Shown here piece after piece: positions 42,152-49,975 of a DNA stretch of 64,000 nt. A program made the position numbers and the translations under genes. The DNA lies in NCBI GenBank assembly GCA_046330285.1, contig JAXLSX010000003.1:265470-329469 (forward strand), in the 5' to 3' direction. The DNA comes from RHKX01 sp046330285 (GTDB lineage: Bacteria > Actinomycetota > Thermoleophilia > Solirubrobacterales > 70-9). Numbering within the stretch: the first letter of the stretch is position 1; every line of letters starts with the position of its first letter. Below the pieces are notes generated by a model. That model ran no database searches, was not told where the DNA came from, and saw nothing but the letters and a program-made list of their open reading frames with translations.

Positions 42152-42189
42152 GCGCCTCCCGGCCAAGGCCAGGGGGCGCTTTTCTTTTC
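42152..42189 (+). terminator. Intrinsic terminator of the sulfate operon
   Basis: GCGCCTCCCGGCC pairs with GGCCAGGGGGCGC across an AA loop (one mismatch), followed directly by TTTTCTTTTC. It is the only classical Rho-independent terminator I find in the window. Confidence 0.9.
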
Positions 42190-42199
42190 TGCTGAACGT

Positions 42200-42290
42200 C
42201 GAGAAGCCCCCGGTGGGGCTGGGCTCGACGGGACTCGAGCACGGGCGAAGCCCGTTGCCCCGGCGAGTGCAGCCCCACCGGGGGCACTCG
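42200..42290. other. Three-way-junction hairpin element between convergent genes
   Basis: A 16-bp perfect stem (42206-42221 with 42270-42285), extended outward by CGAG/CTCG, encloses two hairpins: GCTCGA/TCGAGC (42223-42240) and ACGGGC-GAA-GCCCGT (42241-42255). It has no T-run and no anticodon or T-loop arrangement, so neither a plain terminator nor a tRNA. It could be read from either strand. Confidence 0.55.
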
Positions 42291-42299
42291 TAAACCGAA

Positions 42300-43328
42300 T
42301 CAGCCGCCGAGCGCCGCCAGCCGCCGGATCGTCCCGGGCCGGTCCGACCCGAAGACGATCGCGATCATCGAGTCGGCTCCGGAGTCGGCGAAGCGCCCGA
42401 CCCGCTTCTCCAGGTCGCCCGGCGTGCAGGCGATCCCGCACATGTCGATCACCTCCGACGACAGCGCCATCGCGGCGCCGATCCGGTCGCCGCCGAGGAA
42501 CTTGTCCTGGACCTCGTGGGCCTCGTCGGCGAGGCCGTTGGCGGCGAGGAGGTCGACGTAGAAGTTCTTGTCCTTGGCGCCCATGCCGCCGAGGTAGAAG
42601 GCGATCAGCGGGCGCAGCGCGTTCCGCGCCTCGTCGAGGTCGTCGTCGACGGCGACCGGGACGGTGGGGGCGATGTCGATCTCGCTGCGGTCGCGCCCGG
42701 CCTTCGCGAGCCCGGCCTCGAGCGACCCGAACAGGCCGGCGCCGTCCTCGGGATCGAAGAAGGCCGGGATCCAGCCGTCGGCGATCTCCCCGGTCAGCTC
42801 GACCGACTTCGGTCCGATCGCGCCGACGTAGATCGGCAAATGCTCCTGCGGCGGCTTCGCCATCAGCTTCAGCGGCTTGCCGAGCCCCATTCCCTCGCTC
42901 GTCGGTATCTGGAAGTTCCGGCCCTCGTGGATCACCGGCTCGCGCGCCCACGCCATCCGGACGATCTCGACGTACTCGCGGATCCGCCCGAGCTGGCGCT
43001 CGAACGGAACCCCGTACCAGCCCTCCGATACCTGCGGGCCCGAGACGCCGAGCCCGAGCCGCATCCGGCCGCCGGAGATCGTGTCGATCGTCGCCGCGGC
43101 CATCGCCGCCGCCGTCGGCTGCCGCGCCGGGATCTGCATCAACCCCGACCCGATCCCGACCCGCTCGGTCCGGTCGGCGAGCACCGCCAGCACCGAGACG
43201 ACGTCCTGCCCCCACGCCTCCGAGACCCAGACGCACTCGATCCCCGCCTCGTCGGCGGCGGTTGCGAGAGCGATCTGCTCCTCGAACGAGTACCAGGGCC
43301 AATAGAGCGCGGAGAGGTGGATCTTCAT
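42300..43328 (-). CDS. LLM-class flavin-dependent oxidoreductase (probably F420-dependent)
   Basis: A 342-residue luciferase-like TIM-barrel enzyme. It has IGSGLMQIPARQPTAAAMAAATID, a GGRMRLGLGVSGPQVSEGWYG in pattern (cofactor and substrate loop), LPIYVGAIGPKSVELTGEIADGWIP and a C-terminal GADSMIAIV. These motifs are typical of actinobacterial F420-dependent members; FMN cannot be excluded. The substrate is unknown. ATG 43328 lies 7 nt after TAGGAT on the minus strand. Confidence 0.85.
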   Translation of the reverse strand: MKIHLSALYWPWYSFEEQIALATAADEAGIECVWVSEAWGQDVVSVLAVLADRTERVGIGSGLMQIPARQPTAAAMAAATIDTISGGRMRLGLGVSGPQVSEGWYGVPFERQLGRIREYVEIVRMAWAREPVIHEGRNFQIPTSEGMGLGKPLKLMAKPPQEHLPIYVGAIGPKSVELTGEIADGWIPAFFDPEDGAGLFGSLEAGLAKAGRDRSEIDIAPTVPVAVDDDLDEARNALRPLIAFYLGGMGAKDKNFYVDLLAANGLADEAHEVQDKFLGGDRIGAAMALSSEVIDMCGIACTPGDLEKRVGRFADSGADSMIAIVFGSDRPGTIRRLAALGG

Positions 43329-43330
43329 CG

Positions 43331-43345
43331 CCGCGATCCTATTCG
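43331..43345 (+). repeat. 15-bp direct repeat, left copy (CCGCGATCCTATTCG)
   Basis: Identical to 45111-45125. It includes the minus-strand -10 of the LLM gene and lies 12 nt before the delta-60-repeat gene. Confidence 0.6.
43336..43341 (-). promoter_or_regulatory. -10 element TAGGAT, leaderless start at 43328
   Basis: TAGGAT on the minus strand is followed by CGCGGCG and ATG. On the plus strand the overlapping TATTCG (43340-43345) may serve the divergent gene. Confidence 0.58.
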
Positions 43346-43357
43346 TGAACTGCGACC

Positions 43358-45106
43358 ATGGTCCGCATGAGCGGGGGAGGCTCGAGACGAGGAAGGCTGC
43401 TGATCGGCATTGCTGTCGTTGCCTCGTTCTTCGCCCTGAACGGCAGGGCGCTCGCCACTCCCGGTGACCTGGATCCGACCTTCGGCGAGAACGGAGTGCA
43501 GCGGGTCAACTTGAAGGATGCGCCGCACTACTCGACGGTCGGCTCGCTGATCGGAGCCCAGCCGTCCGGATCCCCCGTCCTGGCGGGGGTGGTTCGCTAC
43601 CAGTACATCGCTCACTCGTTCATGGAAACGAACGTGACGTTCGCTGCGGCGGGGCTGAACGACGACGGCACCCTGGACCCGGCCTTCGGAACGGGCGGCT
43701 TCGTCATCGGCGGCCTGGGATTGGCCGAGGAGATCGACCCTTACCGCTCCGTGCCCTCAGCGGCGCTCGCCCGAGACGGGAGCATCGTGGTCGCCGGCAT
43801 CGGTCCCGACCACAAGTCGTTCTCGGTTGCCCGCCTGAGCCCGGACGGCACCCCGGATCCGAGCTTCTCCGGTGACGGCATGGCATCGTTCGCGATCGCA
43901 GGCACGAACCGATTCCCGAGCGATCCGCACGTTGCGGTCCTCAGCGACGGATCGGTCATCCTCGCCGGAATCGACCACGCCGGAACCGGGTCCGACGAGA
44001 AGCTCCTGCTGGTCAAGTTCGGCACCGACGGAACGCTCGACCAGTCTTTCGGCACGGACGGCGTGATCGCGACCCCGTCTGAGCGCTCCCGGGCGGTCAA
44101 CGACCTCGTGGTCGATCCGCAGGACCGGATCCTGATCTCGAACGGGATCGCCCGGGGACTGCTCGAGGGTCATTCCGAGTCGATCTCCGAGGTGACGCGA
44201 CTGATGCCCGACGGACAGCCCGACGCCAGCTTCGGTACCGGCGGAACCTTGCAGGTGGTCAAGCCGATCGACGGCTTCCCATACCCGGAGAGCCCGCGAC
44301 TGGTGGTCGACGGCAGTCGACACATCTACGAGTTCACCAACGGGTCGCTGACAAGGCTGAACGAAGACGGGAGCACGGATTCGAGCTTCGGCGTCGACGG
44401 CGTCGTCGATCTGAGCGATCGGGGGATATCGAGCGTCTACCCGGACCCGTCCGGTGGGCTCTTCGTGGCGGGTGCGGGGTGGGGACCGATATCGGCGTTG
44501 GTGGTCGGTCACCTCCTCGACGACGGCAGCGTGGACGCGGACTTCGGTGACGACGGGTGGTCGATCACCTACCACGACGGATCCCTGTGGCAGCCGTCGA
44601 TGCTGCTTCGCCCTCCGAACCGGTTGCTGGTCGCCGCAGGCGGCAAGTCGGAGCTGATCGCCCGCCTCCGACTGGACGATGGGGATTCCTCCGATCGGGA
44701 CGCCGACGGCGTCGAGGGCGCGAGCGACCGCTGCCCCGGCCGGAGCGGATCCTCCCGATCCGGCTGCCCGGCGTACCCCACATCCGTCGAGATCACGAGA
44801 TGGAGTGCCGGCAACAAGCCCGGCCGACTGGCGGGAGCCGTCGTCTCGGTGTCCGCCGACAACCGCTGTCTGGACGAGCGCGAGATTCGTCTGTACGAAC
44901 GCCGTGGACGCGAGCTGGTGGAGGCCGCCGAGCTCAGCTACCCGGCCTACGACGCCATCGGCGAGCGCACCACGGAGGTGTTCATCCGCACCGGTCGAAC
45001 GCTTCGCGGCCACGTGTTCGCCGTGGCTCGGGGGCTCCGCAAACCCTGGCTCGGGGTCTGCAGCAACGGCCGGTCGGCTTCCTATCGGATCCCGGGAAGC
45101 GGCTGA
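43358..45106 (+). CDS. Secreted delta-60-repeat beta-propeller protein
   Basis: A 582-residue exported protein. A signal peptide (RRGRLLIGIAVVASFFALNG, cleavage near GRALA) is followed by seven or so delta-60 repeats, seen as GDLDPTFGENG, GTLDPAFGTGG, GTPDPSFSGDG, GTLDQSFGTDG, GQPDASFGTGG, GSTDSSFGVDG and GSVDADFGDDG. These form a propeller-like extracellular domain. The C-terminal 140 residues contain six or more Cys, including CPGRSGSSRSGC, probably disulfide-bonded. No enzyme motif is visible. ATG 43358 and ATG 43367 are both possible. Direct repeats flank the gene. Confidence 0.8.
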   Translation: MVRMSGGGSRRGRLLIGIAVVASFFALNGRALATPGDLDPTFGENGVQRVNLKDAPHYSTVGSLIGAQPSGSPVLAGVVRYQYIAHSFMETNVTFAAAGLNDDGTLDPAFGTGGFVIGGLGLAEEIDPYRSVPSAALARDGSIVVAGIGPDHKSFSVARLSPDGTPDPSFSGDGMASFAIAGTNRFPSDPHVAVLSDGSVILAGIDHAGTGSDEKLLLVKFGTDGTLDQSFGTDGVIATPSERSRAVNDLVVDPQDRILISNGIARGLLEGHSESISEVTRLMPDGQPDASFGTGGTLQVVKPIDGFPYPESPRLVVDGSRHIYEFTNGSLTRLNEDGSTDSSFGVDGVVDLSDRGISSVYPDPSGGLFVAGAGWGPISALVVGHLLDDGSVDADFGDDGWSITYHDGSLWQPSMLLRPPNRLLVAAGGKSELIARLRLDDGDSSDRDADGVEGASDRCPGRSGSSRSGCPAYPTSVEITRWSAGNKPGRLAGAVVSVSADNRCLDEREIRLYERRGRELVEAAELSYPAYDAIGERTTEVFIRTGRTLRGHVFAVARGLRKPWLGVCSNGRSASYRIPGSG

Positions 45107-45110
45107 GTCC

Positions 45111-45125
45111 CCGCGATCCTATTCG
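45111..45125 (+). repeat. 15-bp direct repeat, right copy (CCGCGATCCTATTCG)
   Basis: Begins 4 nt after the stop of the delta-60-repeat gene. Here the minus-strand TAGGAT points into the 3' end of that gene and drives nothing recognisable. Confidence 0.6.
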
Positions 45126-45155
45126 GGTGCCGCCGAGCCGCGGCCGGATCGTCCC

Positions 45156-45983
45156 CTACGGCTTCGCCGGCACCTGCGGCTCGCCGAGCCCGTAGGTGTC
45201 GTAGTCGCCCCACTTGCTGAACGTCTTGTGGGTCGGGCCGTGGAAGTCCGACGACGCGGTCGGGACGAGGCCGAACTCCTCGCAGAGCTCGAGGCAGTGC
45301 TTGGTCTGCTCCTCGGTGTGGGGCGGATAGAAGGTCTCGATGCCGTCGAGGCCGACGTCGCGGACGAGGCTCTCGACGAGGTCGCGGACCTGGTCGGGAT
45401 CCTTGACGTCCCAGTAGGGGTGGGCGACGACGGCGACGCCGCCGGCCTCGTGGATCAGGTCGACCGCCTGCTCGGCGCTCGGCCAGCTGCGGGAGACGAA
45501 CGCCTTGGCGCCGGGGACGAGGTACTCCTCGAAGAACGGGCCGAGGTCGGGACCGGCGCCGGCGGCCTTGGCGATGTGCGGGCGGCCGATCGCGTCGGCG
45601 GCTCCGGCCTTGGCGACGGCGTCCTCGAAAGAGACGTCGACGCCGTGCTCGTTGAGCTTGGCGATGATCTGCTTCGCGCGGTCGACGCGCTCCTGCTGGG
45701 CGCGGTCGCAGGCGGGCTGGATCTTGGCGAGATCGACCCAGTAGCCGCAGATGTGGAGGTCCTCGGAGTACTTGTGGACGCAGGACATCTCGACCGCCGG
45801 GACGTTCTCGATGCCGAGCTCGGCGGCGGTGCTGTTCGCCTCCTCGACGCCGGCGACGCCGTCGTGGTCGGTCAGGGCCATGACGGTGATCCCCGCTTCG
45901 GCGGCGGAGCGGACGACGTCGGCGGGCGGAAGCTGGCCGTCGGAGACGGTCGAGTGTGACTGGAGATCGATCATGTCTGCCAT
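45156..45983 (-). CDS. PHP-domain phosphoesterase (nucleoside 3',5'-bisphosphate phosphatase-like)
   Basis: A 275-residue metal-dependent phosphatase. PHP motifs: DLQSHSTVSDG (I), ALTDHDGVAG (II), VPAVEMSC (Glu), VAHPYW (III) and SSDFHGPTH (IV). The length and order match the YciV/RNase AM group, which cleaves 3'-phosphate from adenosine 3',5'-bisphosphate (PAP) and short RNA. PAP is the by-product of PAPS-dependent sulfotransfer, so this would fit the sulfur genes nearby. ATG 45983 lies 3 nt after TAGGTA; ATG 45974 is an alternative. Confidence 0.82.
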   Translation of the reverse strand: MADMIDLQSHSTVSDGQLPPADVVRSAAEAGITVMALTDHDGVAGVEEANSTAAELGIENVPAVEMSCVHKYSEDLHICGYWVDLAKIQPACDRAQQERVDRAKQIIAKLNEHGVDVSFEDAVAKAGAADAIGRPHIAKAAGAGPDLGPFFEEYLVPGAKAFVSRSWPSAEQAVDLIHEAGGVAVVAHPYWDVKDPDQVRDLVESLVRDVGLDGIETFYPPHTEEQTKHCLELCEEFGLVPTASSDFHGPTHKTFSKWGDYDTYGLGEPQVPAKP

Positions 45984-46019
45984 TCTTACCTATCCCGGTC
46001 AAGAAAGCCGGACGCACCG

Positions 46020-46505
46020 ATGAGAATCTCCGCCAAAGCCGACTATGCCGTGCGAGCGACGCTCGAGCTCGCCTCCTCCCCGGACGGGAAGCCGATCAAG
46101 GGGACGCAACTCGCCGAGGCCCAGGAGATCCCGCTCCAGTTCCTCGAGCACATCCTCCTCGACCTCAAGCGCGCCGGAATGGTCCGAACCAAGCGCGGCG
46201 CCCGCGGCGGCTACTGGCTCGCCGAGGATCCGGCCAAGGTCTCGGTCGCGGACGTCATCCGCGCCGTCGAGGGGCCCCTCGCCAACATCCAGGACCTCGC
46301 CCCCGAGGAGACCAAGTACGTCGGCGCCGCCGAGCGCCTGCGCGACGTCTGGATCGCAGTTCGCCAGAACCTCCGCGAGGTGCTGGAGAACGTGACCCTC
46401 GAGCAGCTCGCCAACAAGAAGCTGCCCCCCGCCGTCACTTCGCTTCTCGACGTACCCGAGGCGTGGTCGGTTCGTGAGACCGGTACTCACGACGTGGTCC
46501 GCTGA
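46020..46505 (+). CDS. Rrf2-family transcriptional regulator
   Basis: A 161-residue winged-helix regulator: MRISAKADYAVRATLELA, then TQLAEAQEIPLQFLEHILLDLKRAGMVRTKRGARGGYWLA in pattern (recognition helix and wing). It has no cysteine, so it is not an iron-sulfur sensor like IscR or NsrR; CymR-type members sense cysteine metabolism through partner proteins. It precedes a TauE/SafE sulfur-anion permease and lies 4 kb from the sulfate operon, so control of sulfur genes is plausible but unproven. Confidence 0.87.
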   Translation: MRISAKADYAVRATLELASSPDGKPIKGTQLAEAQEIPLQFLEHILLDLKRAGMVRTKRGARGGYWLAEDPAKVSVADVIRAVEGPLANIQDLAPEETKYVGAAERLRDVWIAVRQNLREVLENVTLEQLANKKLPPAVTSLLDVPEAWSVRETGTHDVVR

Positions 46506-46611
46506 CCGTCGTTTCCGGTAGCATCGCGAGCCGAAATCTGGACCGATCCGGTCGAGAAGGTGGATAAGCCACCCGCCCGCCGGCTCCCCCGCTTCCCTCC
46601 CCAAAGCTTCC

Positions 46612-47658
46612 ATGGATCCCGCGATCGTCGCATTCGGCTTCGGCATCGGCCTGCTCGTCGGCATGACGGGCATGGGCGGCGCCTCCCTGATGACGCCCCT
46701 GCTGATCCTGATCTTCGGGATCCAGCCGGTCACGGCGATCGGCACCGACATCTTCTATGCGGCCGTCACGAAGACCTTCGGCGGCATCCAGCACCTGCGG
46801 GCCGGGACGGTCCACAAGGGCATCGCGTTCTGGATGGCGGCCGGCAGCGTTCCGGCCGCGATCGCCGGCGTCGGCGTCATCGACTACCTGCAACGGACCG
46901 TCGGCGAGGACGAGCTCGACGGGATCGTCTTCGGGATCCTCGGCGCGACCCTGCTCGTCGTCGGCATCTCGACGGCGCTGCGGACGCTCTTCATCCCCGA
47001 CGTCATCAAGGAGCGTTACGCGCTGCACCTCCAGCGGCGCCACATCATCGCCGCCGTGGCCACGGGCGTCGTCACCGGCTTCGTCATCGGCCTCACCTCG
47101 GCCGGCTCGGGAACCCTGATCGCGATCATCCTGATCGCCGTCTTCCGGCTGACGCCGCAGCGCGTGGTCGGCACCGACATCTTCCACGCCGCCGTCCTGC
47201 TCTGGGCCGCGGGCATCGCCCACTGGGTCGGCGGCAACGTCGACTTCGGCCTCGCCGGCAACATCCTGGTGGGCTCGGTCCCGGGCGTTCTCGTCGGCGG
47301 CCGCCTCGCGTTCAAGAGCGGCAAGAATCTGCTCCGCACCCTGCTGTCGCTGGTCCTGATCGCCTCCGGCATCGCTCTGATCGCCAAGGGGGACGGCCAG
47401 GTCGTGATGGTCACCGCGGCCTTCGTGTCGCTGATCTTCGGCGTCGTCTTCACCTACGTGCTCCGGCGCGAGGTCAAGCTGCCGCACGGCGAAGGCATCC
47501 GCGCCTGGAAGCTGGTCAGCTTCCCGTGGGCCCGTCCCGACCACGTCAAGCAGATCGCCGCCGCGCGGGCCGAGAAGGACGCCAAGGCGGAGGCCGGAAC
47601 ATCCAACGGCGCCGGCAAGGACAAGGGCGGCCGCGACGAGCCGAAGACGCCGGCCTGA
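46612..47658 (+). CDS. TauE/SafE-family membrane permease (sulfite/organosulfonate type)
   Basis: A 348-residue membrane protein with eight or nine helices in two homologous halves: GFGIGLLVGMTGMGGASLMTP and later GFVIGLTSAGSGTLIA, each with the family's glycine-rich loop, plus paired GTDIFYAAVTK and GTDIFHAAVL. Family members move sulfite, sulfoacetate, taurine-related anions or similar. A charged, disordered tail (Lys/Ala/Gly-rich) ends the protein. The 106-nt gap before it has TAGCAT at about 46518, a possible -10. Confidence 0.85.
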   Translation: MDPAIVAFGFGIGLLVGMTGMGGASLMTPLLILIFGIQPVTAIGTDIFYAAVTKTFGGIQHLRAGTVHKGIAFWMAAGSVPAAIAGVGVIDYLQRTVGEDELDGIVFGILGATLLVVGISTALRTLFIPDVIKERYALHLQRRHIIAAVATGVVTGFVIGLTSAGSGTLIAIILIAVFRLTPQRVVGTDIFHAAVLLWAAGIAHWVGGNVDFGLAGNILVGSVPGVLVGGRLAFKSGKNLLRTLLSLVLIASGIALIAKGDGQVVMVTAAFVSLIFGVVFTYVLRREVKLPHGEGIRAWKLVSFPWARPDHVKQIAAARAEKDAKAEAGTSNGAGKDKGGRDEPKTPA

Positions 47659-47683
47659 GCCCGTGGCGGCCGAGCCACTCGGA

Positions 47684-47689
47684 TAGGCT
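47684..47689 (+). promoter_or_regulatory. -10 element TAGGCT, leaderless start at 47699
   Basis: TAGGCT is followed by 9 nt and ATG of the acyl-CoA dehydrogenase. Confidence 0.58.
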
Positions 47690-47698
47690 CCCGCGCGC

Positions 47699-48907
47699 AT
47701 GGACTTCTCCCTCGGCGACCGCCTCGAAGAGTTGCTCGGCCGCGTTCGCGGCTTCATGGACGAACACGTCTACCCGGTCGAGGCCGAGGCGATGCAGGCC
47801 CTCGACGACGAGGTCAAGCCCGGGGTCGCCTACCCCGAGATCATCGTCGGGATCCGCGAGAAGGCCCGCGCCGAGGGCCTTTGGAACCTGTTTCTCCCCG
47901 ACGACGAGCACGGCGCCGGCCTGACCAACTGGGAGTACGGGATGCTCTGCGAGGAGATGGGCCGAAGCCCGGTCGTCGCGCCGATGGCGTTCAACTGTGC
48001 CGCTCCCGACACCGGCAACATGGAGATCCTCGCCGAGCATGGGACTCCCGAGCAGAAGGAGCGCTGGCTCGAGCCGCTCCTGAACGGCCATCACCGCTCC
48101 TGCTTCTCGATGACCGAGCCCGAGGTGCCGGGATCGGACCCGACGACCCTTCAGGCCCGGGCCGAGCTCGACGAGGACGCCGGCGAGTGGGTGATCAACG
48201 GCCACAAGTGGTTCACCTCGGGCGCCGTCGGCGCCGACTTCGCGATCGCGATGGTCGTCTCCGACCCCGAGGCCGCCCCCTACGCGCGGGCGTCGATGAT
48301 CATCGTCCCGACCGACAACCCCGGCTTCGACCTCGTCCGCTCGGTCTCGGTGATGGGCCACGACAAGGGCCCCGGCCACTGCGAGATCCGATACAGCGAC
48401 TGCCGGGTTCCCGAGGCCAACCTGCTCGGGCCCCGCCAGGCCGGCTTCGTGATCGCCCAGGACCGGCTCGGGCCGGGGCGGATCCACCACTGCATGCGGG
48501 CGATCGGCACCTGCGAGCGGGCGATCGAGCTGATGAGCCGCTACGCCAACCAGCGCGAGGCGTTCGGCTCCAAGCTCGCCGACAAGCAGTTCATCCAGGA
48601 CTTCATCGCCAAGAGCCGGATGGAGACCGAGCAGGCGCGCCTGCTCACCCTCAAGGCGGCCTGGCTGATGGACACCGCCGGCAAGCGCGAGGCGCGCCGG
48701 GAGATCTCGATGATCAAGGTCGTCGCCGCCAACGTCGTCATGGACGTCCTCGACCGCGCGATCCAGGTCCACGGCTCGCTCGGGATGTCCGACGACACCC
48801 CGCTGGCGGCGATGTGGCGCTACAGCCGGATGCTGAAGGTGGCCGACGGCCCCGACGAGGTCCACAAGATGGTCATCGCCCGGCGCGAGCTCAACAAGTA
48901 CGCGTAG
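47699..48907 (+). CDS. Acyl-CoA dehydrogenase family protein (ACAD10/11-like)
   Basis: A 402-residue flavoenzyme. It has helical N-terminal, beta-barrel middle (FSMTEPEVPGSDPTTLQA, WVINGHKWFTSGA) and helical C-terminal domains (GPGRIHHCMRAIGTCERAIELM, QVHGSLGMSDDTPLA, RYSRMLKVADGPDEVHKM in pattern). It oxidises an acyl-CoA with FAD, passing electrons to ETF. The phosphotransferase gene at 49976 is the usual partner domain in ACAD10/11 proteins, here separate and on the other strand. The 3' end overlaps the convergent DUF559-like gene by 17 nt. Confidence 0.88.
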   Translation: MDFSLGDRLEELLGRVRGFMDEHVYPVEAEAMQALDDEVKPGVAYPEIIVGIREKARAEGLWNLFLPDDEHGAGLTNWEYGMLCEEMGRSPVVAPMAFNCAAPDTGNMEILAEHGTPEQKERWLEPLLNGHHRSCFSMTEPEVPGSDPTTLQARAELDEDAGEWVINGHKWFTSGAVGADFAIAMVVSDPEAAPYARASMIIVPTDNPGFDLVRSVSVMGHDKGPGHCEIRYSDCRVPEANLLGPRQAGFVIAQDRLGPGRIHHCMRAIGTCERAIELMSRYANQREAFGSKLADKQFIQDFIAKSRMETEQARLLTLKAAWLMDTAGKREARREISMIKVVAANVVMDVLDRAIQVHGSLGMSDDTPLAAMWRYSRMLKVADGPDEVHKMVIARRELNKYA

Positions 48908-49853
48908 GGCCGGACGCGGCGAGCGCCGCGAGGCGCGCCGCCATCCATTCCGGCTCCCGGAACCGGCTACGGCTGAACCGGTGGCAGCGCCAGCCCGCGA
49001 GGGCGAGGAGCTGATCGCGCTCCCGATCCACCTCCGCACGCTCCCAGTCGCCGTGGAAGCGCTGGCTGTCGGCCTCGACGACCATCCGCAGCTCCGGCCA
49101 GGCGGCATCGACGATCAACGGCCGCTCCCGGCCGGGCACCGGAATCGGGTGATTGATCGACGGCCGCGCGAACCCGGCGCGACGGGCGATCGGCAGCATC
49201 AGCAGCTCAAGCTCGGAACGGACCAGCGCCGGCTCGAGCGCCAGCAGCCGCTCCAGCTTCGCCATCCCCGGACGGCCGTGCCGTTCAGCGACGAGCTCTC
49301 CGAGCCGACTCCGTTTCAACAGCCCCTTCGACTCGGCGGCGACGAGGACGACCTCGAGCTCCGCCTCGGCGAGTACGGGCGCCAGGTCGACGAGGACGAG
49401 GTCGGCGGAGACGCACCGGATCCCGTCGACGATCCGCAGGTCACGAGGATCGATCGCGCCGCGGTGGACGACGATGCCCGGGCGGTCGCGGCCGGCCCGC
49501 GACGGCGAGCGAACGTGAGCCGGCAGGCCGGGAAGGTCGGCGATGTCCTGCAGAGCGGCGGAGGAGGACCCACAGAGCCCTGATTCGTCGCCGCAAGCCA
49601 GGACCGCGGCGATCCAGCGTTGGCGAACGCCGTAGGGCGGGGGAAAGAGAGAGTAGACGCCCTGGTGGAGGCGATGGAGGCGCCCGCGAGCGAGCCGGTC
49701 GTCGACCGTTCCCGGGAGGAATCCGGCACCTACGAGCTGATTCCGGCTGACGACGGAGTGCTGGCGCCGAGCCAGGCGCGCCAGCCGCTCTTCCCGGCGC
49801 TCGTGGGCAGATTTCCTCTGACTATCAGAGGATTTCCGCCCACGAGCCGCCAC
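48891..49853 (-). CDS. AbiEi-like winged-helix plus DUF559-like nuclease-fold protein
   Basis: A 320-residue protein. The N-terminal part (LARLARRQHSVVSRNQL to GRLHRLHQGVYSL) matches the winged helix of AbiEi-type antitoxin-like proteins. The C-terminal part, LIVDAAWPELRMVVEADSQRFHG followed by ERDQLLALAGWRCHRFS, matches DUF559, a very-short-patch-repair/PD-(D/E)xK-like fold with plausible catalytic Asp/Glu. No AbiEii-type toxin gene is adjacent. GTG 49853 is used; GTG 49907, within box B of the leader element, would add 18 residues and is also possible. The hairpin is translated as part of the N-terminus. Confidence 0.7.
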   Translation of the reverse strand: MAARGRKSSDSQRKSAHERREERLARLARRQHSVVSRNQLVGAGFLPGTVDDRLARGRLHRLHQGVYSLFPPPYGVRQRWIAAVLACGDESGLCGSSSAALQDIADLPGLPAHVRSPSRAGRDRPGIVVHRGAIDPRDLRIVDGIRCVSADLVLVDLAPVLAEAELEVVLVAAESKGLLKRSRLGELVAERHGRPGMAKLERLLALEPALVRSELELLMLPIARRAGFARPSINHPIPVPGRERPLIVDAAWPELRMVVEADSQRFHGDWERAEVDRERDQLLALAGWRCHRFSRSRFREPEWMAARLAALAASGPTRTC

Positions 49854-49957
49854 GGACAGGACGCTGCCAGTCGACCACGCACGCGTGGGCGGCCCACTCC
49901 CCCTCACTGCAAAGAAACCGTGCCGACGGCCGTACCGGCCCCGGCGCGAGCCGAAAC
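49800..49957 (-). repeat. DUF559-associated leader element with 47-nt hairpin (copy 2)
   Basis: Reading the minus strand: box A variant TTTCGGCTCGCGCC from 49956, box B GCAGTGAGGGGG (49910-49899), then the hairpin 49846-49800 with outer arms CTCGTGGGC/GCCCACGAG and inner arms CCTCTGA/TCAGAGG around TAG. Compared with copy 1, the third inner pair changes from C-G to T-A on both sides. The element runs into the intact DUF559-like gene. Confidence 0.7.
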
Positions 49958-49975
49958 GCCGGCCGCCCGGACCCC

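Noticed and set aside
42206..42285. A tRNA-like gene in the three-way-junction element
   Set aside because: The outer stem is 16 bp rather than 7, there is no anticodon arm, and no T-loop is correctly placed.
48891..49907. A complete AbiE toxin-antitoxin system
   Set aside because: The winged helix resembles AbiEi, but no nucleotidyltransferase (AbiEii) gene is adjacent; the flanking genes are an acyl-CoA dehydrogenase and a phosphotransferase.
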